Position numbers and translations under genes: made by a program. Below, one piece after another: positions 54,541 through 64,000 of a stretch of 64,000 nt of DNA. The DNA is from Eustoma russellianum (taxonomy: Eukaryota; Streptophyta; Magnoliopsida; Gentianales; Gentianaceae): contig AP025066.1 in NCBI GenBank assembly GCA_036186865.1, positions 17,897,697 to 17,961,696 on the forward strand, written 5' to 3'. The notes beneath the pieces were generated by a model, which saw nothing but the letters and a program-made list of their open reading frames with translations, was not told where the DNA came from and ran no database searches. Position 1 is the stretch's first letter; each line of letters begins with the position of its first letter.

Positions 54541-57500
54541 TAGGGAGCCCACACATCAAAAGATACATCTATAAAGTGGTTCCTTGACAGTGGTTGCTCG
54601 AGGCACATGACGGGTGACCCGAGCTTGTTCACGAAATTAAAGAAGGTCACAAAAGGCGGATCCGTGACCTTTGGAGACAACAATGAAGGCAAGATCATCG
54701 GAAAAGGTACAATTGGAAACCCAAGCACTCTTCAAATCTCCGACGTCTTTTTGGTAAGCAACTTATCCTATAATCTTCTTAGCATTTCGCAATTCATTGA
54801 CAATGGTTTTGATGTGTGCTTCACTCATCCTTATTGCAATATAATAAATAAAAATAGAGAAACCGTTTGAAAAGGAAAATGAGAAGGAAACATCTTTACG
54901 CTTTCTATGGATGATATGTTAGACGCTAAAGTTAAGTGTTTCATGTCAAACGAACCTAACGTAAATTTGTGGCATAGACGTCTAGGACATATTGGCATTT
55001 CTACACTAGAAAAACTCCAACGAAAGAACCTTATTCGAGGATTGCCTACACTTGATTTAGACAACTTTCAGTTGTGTGCGGCAAACAAACATGCGAGTCA
55101 CTAAAACCTAAAAATGAAATAAGCACGACTAGAGTTTTAGAACTATTACACATTGATCTATTTGGTCATAGTCGCACTACGAGTCTTGGTGGGCGTCACT
55201 ATGCTTGCGTGATTGTTGATGATTTTTCTCATTATACATGGACTTTATTTCTTGCACATAAGGATGATAGTGCCATTGAGATTGCGAAATTAAAAAAACA
55301 ACTTGAAAATCAATACGATGTCAATTGTGAAAAAGATAAGAAGCGATAGAGGCGGTGAATTTAAAAATAAGGACATGATTTAATTTTGCGAAGAGAAAGG
55401 AATTAAACACGAGTTTTCGCCACCTAGAACTCCACAACTAAATGGAGTAGTAGAAAGAAAGAATAGGACATGACAAGAAATTGCTAGAACCATGTTGTGC
55501 GAAAATAAGTTGCCTAGATTTTTGTGGGCGAAAGTCATAAACTGTGCATGCTACATAGTAAATCGCCTATCCATTAGAAAGAAAATAAATAAGATACCTT
55601 ATGATATACTAAATGATCGCATGCCTAAAATTGACTATTTTTGTGTGTTTGGATGCAAATGTTTTGTTTTAAATACAAAAGACAATTTAGATAAATTTGA
55701 ATCTAAATCAGTTGAATGCATCTTTGTTGGATATTCTGTAAATTCAAAAGCATATAGATGTTATGATCCTCTCACTAGACAAATCATAGAATCTATTCAT
55801 GTGAAGTTTAATGAATTTGGTGAGATTGATAAAGATAAAGAATATGACGATGATTTTGAATTGAAACCCGTACTGAATGATGATGATGGCACATTTGATA
55901 TGCATGATATGCATGATACACTACAAATGCATGATCACTTAGAAATACATGAGAACATAGAAAATAATCAACCAAGATGGCATAGAGATCACCCACATTA
56001 TCTCATTATAGGCGATATTACTCACGGTGTTCGGCCATGTAGAAGAATAACTTCGGATGAAATAAATCAATTTCATGCTATGATTTCCGAAATTGAACCC
56101 AAAAATGTGCATGATGCTTTGAGTGATTCCTCTTGGATTGATGCTATGCATGATGAGCTTAATCAATTTGTTAGAAATGACGTACGGGATTTAGTGCCAC
56201 GACCACAAGATAAGACCATAATAGGCACAAAGTGGGTGTTTAGAAATAAAATGAATGAAGAAGGAAAAGTCGTTAGAAATAAGGCTAGACTTGTAGCACA
56301 AAGCTATAATCAAGAAGAAGGAATTGATTATGATGAGACATTTGCACCCGTAGCACGATTAGAAGCTATACGACTTTTACTTGCCATTGCTTGCATGAAA
56401 GATTTTAAACTCTATCAAATGGACGTGAAAAGTGCATTCTTAAATGGATTTATACAAGAAGAGGTATACGTGAGGTTTTGAAGATTTGAAACATCCCGAT
56501 CACATGTACAAACTAAAGAAGGCACTATACGGGCTAAAGCAAGCACCTAGAGCATGGTATGATCGTTTTGCTACTTTTCTTTTAAAAAATGGTTTTAAAC
56601 AAGGAACTATAGATAGTACATTATTCTTGAAACAAGATAAATCAGATTTACTTATTATCCAAATTTACGTTGATGACATTATTTTCGGCTCTACCTCACA
56701 TAAACTTGTTGAAGATTTTGAAAATTGCATGAAATCCGAATTTGAAATGTCTATGGTTGGCAAACTGAACTATTTTCTTGACTTGCAGATTAAGCAAACG
56801 AGTAAAGGCATTCACATAAGCCAAGCTAAATATGTAAATGATATGATTAAAAAGTTCAATTTTGAGAATTTAAAACCATCCCCCACCCCTATGAGTGTCA
56901 CCACTAAATTAGATAAAAATGAACATGGTAAAGATTTTGATAATGCCTTATATAGATCTATGATTGGTTCTTTGCTATATCTTACTGCTAGTAGGCCTGA
57001 TATCATGTTCAGTATATGCATGTGTGCACGTTTTCAAAGTCAACCTAAGGTGTCTCACTATAATGCGGTGAAAAGAATATTCTGCTATATTAAGAACACA
57101 CCCACCTTAGGCATTTGGTATGATAAAGATTGTGAATTTAACTTACATGCCTATACTGATGCAGATTACGGTGGCTGTAAAATAGATAGGAAAAGCACGA
57201 TTGGCACTTGCCAATTTATAGGAAACTCCCTTATTTCATGGTTTTCCAACAAGCAAGCAAGCGTAGCTTTATCCACTACTGAGGCTGAGTACATGGGACT
57301 TAGTCTTTGTTGCACAACACTACTATGGATAAAACAACAACTTTCATACTTTGGAATTACCGTAAATAAAATTCCTATATATTGTGATAGTATGAGTGCC
57401 ATTAACCTGTCTAAGAATCCCGTGTTACATTCTAAGGCCAAGCACATAGAAGTACGCTACCACTTTCTTCGTGATCACGTAAATAATGGTGATATTGTCA

Positions 57501-57589
57501 TAGATCACGTACGCACAGAGGCACAAGTAGCGGATATTTTCACTAAAGCCTTAAACAAGCCACGTACAAAAATCTTCGTCCTAAATTAG
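54541..57589 (+). pseudogene. pol: SIRE-E Pol, several stops and small deletions
   Basis: Protease (DSGCSRHMTGDPSLF near 54585), nonsense TGA at 54868-54870, integrase finger (LWHRRLGHIG) with a deletion at about 55075 that removes the CESC end, integrase core (HIDLFGH, DRGGEF) broken by a frameshift near 55325 and stops near 55380 and 55470. RT is open from 55492 but has a small deletion and frameshift near 56475; YVDD at 56666-56677. RNase H (YTDADYGG, STTEAEYMGL, YCDSMSAI) ends early at 57589 through a lost base. Clearly dead. Compared with SIRE-I it shows where each lesion lies. Confidence 0.92.
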
Positions 57590-57829
57590 GCATGATTTCT
57601 ATTGATTTGATTTGATTCTCTTTTCATATTTACAGGCATATTTTGATTGAATTTCCAAAATAAAGGGGGAGAGAATGCATGATTTAAGGGAGAGAGAGAT
57701 ACTGATTGCATAAATTAAGGGGGAGCGATTTGAAATTTGAAATTCAAAATTTGAATTTATGCATGATTGAAGGGGGAGCGACAAGATCATGATTATAGGT
57801 TATTTTGAAAATCATCAAATGGGGGAGAT
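57590..57829 (+). promoter_or_regulatory. Multiple polypurine tracts before SIRE-E 3' LTR
   Basis: Five purine tracts (near 57658, 57683, 57714, 57768 and 57818); the last, GGGGGAGAT, abuts the LTR. No env-like frame. Confidence 0.88.
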
Positions 57830-58171
57830 TGTAGAGAAAAAGGGATTTGAGTGATTTCAAAATACATGATTTAAACGTGCATGACATATTGCATATTACT
57901 TGCCTTATATAGTTCATATATAATGTTGTCGTACTAACGAGCCATGAAGCTTTAAAGCTTACATCAAATGGAAAACATTTGTTGTGTTTGAACTATTTTC
58001 AGGTGCAACCATTAATGAACTAAACTAGTTCATTAAGTGAAGTACTTAGTGATTAAACTAAGTAGTTCATTAAAGGAAGCAATATTTGGACAAGGCACAA
58101 AGGCCACAAGGTGATGAAAGGAAAGTCTTCCACTCTCCTCCCCACACTTATGGCACGCCTATATACATATA
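57830..58171 (+). repeat. SIRE-E 3' LTR, first 342 bp
   Basis: Starts TGTAGAGAAAAAGGG, contains the start-proximal inverted repeats, and breaks off after CCTATATACATATAT where the LINE tail begins. The rest should lie to the right of the window. Confidence 0.9.
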
Positions 58172-58233
58172 TTTTTTTTATAAAAAGGAAATTTTATTAT
58201 GATAACCCTCACTTGTGGCGGAGGAAAACCCTA

Positions 58234-59433
58234 TTACATCCAAAGGAACAAGAAAGAAAGTAGCAGTATATGGTTATCAACCTCTAGTCTATACATGATA
58301 TGCCGCATTAAAACCTTGCCAAGTAAAACCACCCTTGTGGATAAAACCTTGGCGAAGGAAAAAGCGTACATATTTATATAGACAGACGGTTGATAGGCGC
58401 TATCATGTAATGAAGAACAATTGGGAAACCGAGTATTACACAGATGTAATAAAATAAAATGCCATATGCTCATCCGCACTCGATGGTTGCCTCGTATCCA
58501 GTCGGTATGCACGTCAATGCCCAAGAAAAGGAGCGCGAGGCCTGTTTCCTTCCATGTATCCCAAGAAACAACAGAGCAACGTAGGTAAAAAAATAGCAGT
58601 GCGAATCTCCGCTGTCTATAATGATGCCTGACCCAGGTGACAGTCGCATGAAACGTATGAAATGTATGGAGTATAAGTTGGATCCATGTCCTCGTCCACG
58701 CATAACAAAAATGTAGGTCTGAGTAAAACAGAAGTCCAAGACATAATGAAACATGAGAGGTGAGCTGGGGGTAAATCATACCTGATCTGCCGGCACAACC
58801 CAATGTGCCGGCAGAAATATCGGATACACGCCAATCCATGTGGAATACTTGCAATAATAGGCAACAGGGTGTGTGAGTCAATGACGTCAGGTGTAGATTA
58901 TGATGAGGATAGCCATGAGCATAATGAAAAGGCCTCGCATCCTCGAGCAAAGACCACAAATGTGATGATTCCGTCCATGCACGTAGGAAGTAAACAATCA
59001 GCGCCGTCAGCGGGTAGAACATGACATTCAAGAACCAGCATAATGAAATAAAAGCAAGCATACCGAGGCTGCCTATACTTATTAAAGTACAGGTAGCTAA
59101 AGTTCGACGTAGCCAATCCTTATGGAAGACTTTAGCTATGTGCAGTCGGCGACGTCGCGCCAAATGGGTGGTGCAGTTGCGGTGTCGGCCATTTATAGCG
59201 GGTAAAAAGACAACATTAAATATGATGAGGATATGAAATATGCAGCAGTGAAGCAAGTGAATGGAATGCGTACCGTGCCTGCCCGAGACCATTACGGCAT
59301 GGGCAGAATATATTAAAAAGTTCCAATCCATAAGAAAGACTAGAATGTCAGCCTGTGCGCAAGCTCGCCGATGTGAGATCCAATGTAAGTGATGCCCGGA
59401 CCACAGCTGGGAGATTGTGTCTGTTGAAAACAC
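58234..59433 (-). other. Unassigned 399-codon open frame in LINE 3' region
   Basis: The frame opens with Met, overlaps the end of RNase H by 86 bases and runs almost to the 3' tail. The predicted product is rich in His, Leu, Cys and Trp, with hydrophobic runs that could be membrane segments (CCIFHILIIFNVVFLPAI near residues 62-79; TLISIGSLGMLAFISLCWFL near residue 120). I recognise no domain. The strand is T-rich and A-poor, which lowers stop frequency, and other frames are also partly open, so it may be a compositional artefact of a 3' UTR. Confidence 0.35.
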
Positions 59434-60255
59434 TTTTCGCAGGATGCATCATCGCATGTTGAGCAAGGTAATGAGCTGGCATATTAGTCTCACGATATGT
59501 GTGAATGATCTCCAGTCGATGATGTTGTATCATTGTATGTAGTAGTCGTAGATGATAGTTTCCAGAAACATGTTGTGACTGATGCAGTCGTGTCAGCATT
59601 TGAGCACAATCAGATTCAATTATGATCAAACGATAGAATGGGAGAAAATACATCAATCCAAAAAGAGTAGCCTGAATCTCTGCCTGCAAAGGTGTGCTTG
59701 GAGGCAGACGAAATGAAAGTGCACACACACAACGACCCTCTTGATCACGCAATATTGCCCCACCCGCGGCGTAGTGGCGGCCAACTGCTGCATCAACATT
59801 CAATTTGAGTCTACCGGAAGGAGGAGCTTTCCACCGAATAACGCGGAGACGCGGAGGGCGAATCCGGGGGATCCAGGAGAGAGAGAGTGTTGGACCCGCT
59901 GCGAGTTTGGATCCCTGGATCTTCAGTATCCACATGTGAATATCAAAATGTATGGAATTGCGCAGGCCCACAGTGGAAAAGGTTGTAGAGTCCCCATATA
60001 CTAACTGCGCATAATGACGCCAAATGTTTGAAACGACAATTGATGGAATGACTATCTTAGTAAGGATGTAAAATTGGAACGATACCACCAAGCTAATAAA
60101 TATTGTCGCAGAGATAGTGACGTCGGAGGTATGCCATGCAACTCGGCAGCAAAAAAAACCCATAAAAATTGAATGCGATTGCAGTAAATGAATATATGAT
60201 CGACTGTGGCTGAGTGTTCTCTGCAAAAAGGACATTGTGTGGGACGTGCCACCAA
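59348..60255 (-). pseudogene. LINE ORF2 C-terminus: zinc-binding domain and RNase H
   Basis: From 60255 one frame reads ARPTQCPFCREHSATVDHIF and YCNRIQFLW, a Cys/His pattern of the RT-associated zinc-binding domain. A frameshift near 60055 leads to the RNase H frame: LKLNVDAAVGRHYAAGGAI (first Asp), AEIQATLFGL (Glu), IIIESDCAQML (Asp), ending LTSASLRTG at 59348. RNase H removes the RNA template during target-primed synthesis. Frame changes show the copy is dead. Confidence 0.85.
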
Positions 60256-61734
60256 ATACCGTCCTATGTAGTCTTCAAAATGGCATGGCCGAATGAAAAA
60301 GGCACCACAACAATATTCTTACGGACGGGGAATGTTGTTTGAACCAAATAAATTTTGTGGATAGCTGTGTTGGTCGTGACACCCTACAAATATCATAGGC
60401 AGACTTGAGAGTGAACTCGCCTGTGGGTGTAGATGTCCATGAAAGAAAGGATCCTGTACCAGTTGTATGAGAGATACAAGTGTGGTGAATTTGACATATA
60501 AGTTTCCATACGGTCGAGTCTGGAAGCCGTGGATGATAATCACCACGCCTTCCGTATTTCAAATGCATATACTGACTCCATAATGTATTGTGCTTTTGAT
60601 ATGTCCACCAAATCCGACACTGATATGCCTGTTGTAAATCACGTAGGTTACGAAGTCCTAAGCCGCCTTCTTCAACCGGATTTGTGATGTTTTTCCATGC
60701 CACCCAATGATGCCTATCCCCCCCAATAAAATGTTGACATCTTTCTGTCTATCATTCGAATGACTGACTTGGGCAAGCCGCCTGCTGCCAGAATATGAAG
60801 TGGAAGTGCCGCAATCACTGAGCGTAAGAGTACTAATCTTCCCGCCGAGGAGAGAAGACGAGAATGCCATCCGTGTAATCGGTCATCAACATGTTGTAAG
60901 AGGGTCGAACAGTGCATAGAACGAGTGATGCCCTTATGAAGATATGAACCAAGATATCTAAAAGGCAGAGTTGTCGCTCGCATGCCTAGTATATCATTGA
61001 ATACTCGACATTGACGTGAGGTGATATTTGACGATGGTATGAAACTGCTTTTATTAAAATTTACCTTTTGTCCTGATGCATTTTCATATGTATTAAGAAA
61101 TGAGTGGAAACGTCTGAGGTTCTGCTGCGTACCTCGTAAAAAAATAAGCAAGTCATCCGCATAGGCCAAGTGAGAGATGGCCATAGGTATTCTCCCCAGG
61201 CGAAACGATTGTATGCTTCCCGCTGCAACTAGCGCCTTCAGTCCTCTACTGAATCCTTCAGATGATAGAATAAACAATAAGGGTGACAAAGGATCACCCT
61301 GCTTGACTCCCCTTAAAGGCCGAAAATAGGGTGATGGCTGCCCATTGATTAAGACTGACAACCTCGTTGCACTTAGGTGGTTAATGATAATTCGAATGAA
61401 ANNNNNNNNNNGTGGTTAATGATAATTCGAATGAAAAAATCCGAAAAACCGAATTTGCGTAGAAGTAGTTGAAGATATTCCCAACTTACCCGATCGAAAG
61501 CCTTCATCATATCTAATTTCAAACATAATTGAGATCCCCCTCTATCCATCATGTGTACCATTTCTTGGGCCAATAGCACTTGAGTCGAAATATCATGACC
61601 CGGAAGAAATCCTGTTTGTTCCGGCGAAATTAACTGTGGTAGCAGCTGACCCAAACGAGTGGCAATGATCCGAGTGCAAATCTTGCTCAGGAAATTTGTA
61701 AGACAAATAGGGCGAAAATCTCCAAAAGTCTGTG
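60256..61734 (-). pseudogene. LINE ORF2 reverse transcriptase region with frameshifts and an assembly gap
   Basis: FGDFRPICLTNFLSKICTRI opens the visible RT, then EQTGFLPGHDISTQVLLAQE, LKLDMMKAFDRVSWEYL (first catalytic Asp) and, after the gap, RPLRGVKQGDPLSPLLFIL and LAYADDLLIFL (YADD at 61152-61163). The thumb follows, and YWGG with a G-run frameshift at about 60720-60727. Then come GLGLRNLRDLQQAYQCRIWW and FTLKSAYDI, and another frame change near 60275. Ten N bases at 61402-61411 interrupt RT. Residues upstream of the visible start are lost to SIRE-L. Confidence 0.88.
61377..61436. other. Assembly gap: ten N flanked by a duplicated 25-mer
   Basis: 61377-61401 and 61412-61436 are identical 25-base sequences on either side of ten N. 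Collapsing one copy and the N removes 35 bases, which puts the two flanking RT frames in register. Most likely unmerged contig ends rather than real sequence. Confidence 0.92.
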
Positions 61735-64000
61735 TGTAGGATCTGCAAGGCACCACTAGAAGGGGGGGTTGAATAGTGGGTGCGGAAAATTTGGTTTTTA
61801 AAATTGTTTTGAACCAAAAACCCAACTTCTGAAAACAATTTCTGTTTTTAGGACCAGTTTTAAAACGTTTTTAAAACTAGGTTACAGGTCTTCAAAAATT
61901 CTGAAATTTGGAGAGAACTTAGACTCAGATGTTATGAGTATCTCCTAAAAATTTCAGATTAAAATTCAACCTTTAACCCCTTGAAAATTTGTTGGTGGTC
62001 AGATTGCGCAAATCTGCCAGAACCGATACACTGATTTGAAAAATTAATTCCAATTTGTACACAACTCCAAATGCTTTTAAAATTTAACCACTAACCCCTT
62101 ATATGTTATATTTAAATGGGTTGAAACAGTTTTGAAAAATTCTTTTGGGAAGTTAGTCAAATACGATCAAAGTCTCAACCTTTGCAAGTCTGAAAATCAG
62201 ACTGCACTAGTCTCAGAACTTTGGCCGTTTGAATGACTTATACTTGTCCAAAAGGGTTGAAACTTGCGCCAAAAGAACCCTAGAACGTGTGGTTATATTT
62301 TCTGAAAGTTTTGGGATTTTTGAAATTCGTTTACTATTTTTACGAACGTGATTAAAAACAGTAAACAGTGCTGAAACAGAAAATCAGTGCTGAAAGTAAA
62401 TGACACCAAGAATTTTATACTGGTTCGGTTATCAACAACCTACTCCAGTCTTCAAGGAACACCTTCCTTGGTTCACACTAATCACACAACTCAAAAACAC
62501 CTTACCACAGGGTTGATGGAGTTACACACCAACTCCAACCCTTTACAAACCTTGTATGATAAATACAATTGCGCACGAACACCACCACCTCGCAAGAATG
62601 AAGATTGATCACACCTTGATCAATCTTTTACAAAGATAAGGAATATGTGGTGGTCTAATACAAGCCTATTCAAGATTGAAAGATATGAATACAATAGGCT
62701 TTCAAGAAGAAAGAAAGAAAGAGAATGTAGAAGAAGAAGGCTAGAACACTTTTGATCTTTGAATGTGCAACTCTTGTTCTTGTTCTTGTTTTGCTCTTCT
62801 TCCTTCCTTTTTAACATGTAATGGCCGACCCCTGTTGCTCTTCCCCCTCTTGAAAATTGTCTTCTAAGTCCTTGGGAGAATGTAAGACATCATTGTGACA
62901 TGGTCTTGTTTACTTGTCACCTTCTCATTGGATGATCACTTAAGCTTTTGCTTACTTGGCACTCATTGATTGGTTGGATGTTGTCATCACTTGATGACTA
63001 GACAAATCTGAGAATAACACTTAAAACATGTGCCAAAACAATCATAAAAATATTGCCAATTATCTCACAATCAATCCCACATAATTTGGAGAACAAATTG
63101 GTCTCATTCATGACCATAAAATCGGCCAACTCATTCCTTCACATGCTGAAATTTTCAGCATGTGCAATATTCTAGACATATTCAAAATATTGCCATAGTA
63201 GTATTATATCAATCCCTTGAAAATGAAGAGCCAAATATATCACAATTAAGATGCAATTTTCGGCCACTATTCACATGTGCTGAAAATTTTCAGCATGTGT
63301 TGCATTTTTGAAATCTTTCCTTGGGTGTTGCCCCCTTCAAAGTCACCCATCATGTGTAGCTTATTTTCCACCAATTAAAATGACAAATAAGTGTCAAATA
63401 AGCTCCACCTAAGCTCCATCATGGCTGAAGTGGCGTGTGATATGGCATATACATGTGCTGAATTTATTTTTGCAAACTTTGTAAAATAGTGCACATTTAA
63501 TAATACACACATGTTATATTCCAATCAGCCCTTAATTTAATTTTCTAGAACACTTTAAGATGTATAACATACGTAAAAAGTGTCTAGATACATGTCACAT
63601 GATGTACCAAAAATGTTCCATGTGTTGTGTACGTAGAAAACCGAATTTTCGATATTTATCGATTACACGATTTTTCTCTAATTTAAATTCCAACTTTTGC
63701 ACATGTTATATATATTATGTTATACATAATATATATAATATATACTTTAAATCTCAGCACTTGGCTGGTCTAAAATGGTACCATTAACATGTGACAAAAT
63801 TAAACTTGGAATCTTCACATTTTGGCCTTAATGTGGGGTGATATGTGTGTGCCAACATGGAAAGTATTTTTGGCTGAACATATGGTCATGTGCACGAAAT
63901 TTTTATCACTTTTTGAAGTATAGGGGCTGGCCATTTATTTATGGCAAGTACGTGACACGTTGGCGAAGTTTCGGTATTCGCCCGATACGACAATTTTCGG
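61735..64000 (-). repeat. SIRE-L: Sirevirus LTR on the minus strand, cut by window end
   Basis: Starts TGTAGGATCTGCAAGG, the reverse of the Sirevirus LTR end, directly inside the LINE RT. Contains the inverted stem-loop series (62510-62701) and palindrome modules (about 63141-63165 and 63282-63301). About 2.27 of about 3 kb is visible. Solo LTR or 3' LTR of a full element cannot be decided. Confidence 0.93.
62510..62701 (-). other. Stem-loop series in SIRE-L LTR
   Basis: Same four stems in reverse order: GGGTTG...CAACCC (from 62510), ACCACCAC...GTGGTGGT enclosing AAGATTGATCA/TGATCAATCTT, then AAGCCTATT...AATAGGCTT (to 62701). All arms intact. Confidence 0.7.

Larger units (their letters stand above)
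17662..58171 (+). mobile_element. SIRE-E: full-length Sirevirus-like copia element, heavily interrupted
   Basis: The 5' LTR is in three pieces (17662-18559, 25268-25522, 50648-52494; about 3,000 bp in total), separated by Gypsy-F and Gypsy-H. PBS, gag, pol and a run of purine tracts follow, then a 3' LTR starting at 57830 that a LINE cuts at about 58172. The copia domain order and the Gag with zinc knuckle plus coiled coil are Sirevirus traits. It inserted into the SIRE-D LTR after TCTTC. The right end is outside the window, so the duplication is not verified. Multiple frameshifts and stops show it is older than SIRE-I. Confidence 0.9.
58172..61734 (-). mobile_element. Plant L1-type LINE, 5' part missing
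   Basis: The minus strand reads RT (end of the fingers onward), a zinc-finger-like RT-associated domain, RNase H, a 1.1-kb 3' region and a short A-rich tail against the SIRE-E LTR. No LTR. RNase H after RT is typical of many plant LINEs. Endonuclease, ORF1 and early RT are absent because SIRE-L cuts the element at 61734/61735; the rest, and its target duplication, may lie past the window. Confidence 0.92.

Noticed and set aside
58234..59433. Envelope protein or captured host membrane gene
   Set aside because: Hydrophobic runs alone do not support it; no signal peptide, Cys-pair pattern or family motif that I recognise. Kept only as an unassigned frame.
1..64000. Host plant gene or integrated DNA virus
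   Set aside because: Every stretch is explained by LTR elements or the LINE. I saw no exon-intron pattern, movement protein, coat protein or pararetroviral RT motifs.

Overview
This window is plant nuclear repeat DNA, and I found no host gene in it. All 64 kb can be assigned to retrotransposons: Ty1/copia, Ty3/gypsy chromovirus (Tekay/Del-like) and Sirevirus-like (SIRE/Maximus) LTR elements, plus one plant L1-type LINE with an RNase H domain. The primer-binding sites match the 3' end of plant initiator tRNA-Met, and the Gag, protease, integrase, RT and RNase H motifs are those of flowering-plant elements. LTRs of 2.6-4.1 kb and deep nesting suggest a pericentromeric or otherwise repeat-rich block of a medium-to-large angiosperm genome. 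I cannot name the species.

Layout. Bases 1-2650 are the 3' end of a plus-strand copia element (Copia-A). Thirty-three bases later begins a minus-strand relative (Copia-B, 2684-15607 and continuing). Copia-B is split by a nearly intact 9,999-bp gypsy element (Gypsy-C, minus, 4540-14538, TSD ATATA). At 15608 Copia-B is interrupted by a Sirevirus LTR (SIRE-D, plus), itself interrupted at 17662 by a full Sirevirus (SIRE-E, plus, 17662 to beyond 58171). The 5' LTR of SIRE-E holds two gypsy-type LTRs lacking internal regions: Gypsy-F (plus, 18560-25262, TSD TTGAT/TCGAT), which contains a solo Sirevirus LTR SIRE-G (minus, 19706-22684, TSD AACTT), and Gypsy-H (minus, 25523-50642, TSD GTTGG). Gypsy-H contains a complete Sirevirus, SIRE-I (plus, 28120-49128, TSD TAAAT). 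The 3' LTR of SIRE-I contains a complete but internally deleted gypsy element, Gypsy-J (plus, 39421-48975, TSD TCTAA). The 3' LTR of SIRE-E is cut at about 58172 by a LINE (minus, to 61734), which is cut by another Sirevirus LTR, SIRE-L (minus, 61735 to the window end).

The coding regions are Gag, aspartic protease, integrase, RT and RNase H in copia order (PR-IN-RT-RH) or gypsy order (PR-RT-RH-IN-chromodomain). Gypsy-C has one visible frameshift in about 1,480 codons. SIRE-I has three Gag frameshifts and one nonsense codon in pol. SIRE-E is more decayed. Gypsy-J lacks protease, RT and part of RNase H. The LINE has several frameshifts and an assembly gap flanked by a duplicated 25-mer.

The most interesting unexplained structure is non-coding: repeated palindrome modules and an ordered series of stem-loops in the Sirevirus LTRs, a covarying U5 hairpin shared by the two gypsy families, a hairpin just before their polypurine tracts, and a conserved stop plus frame change between Sirevirus gag and pol.
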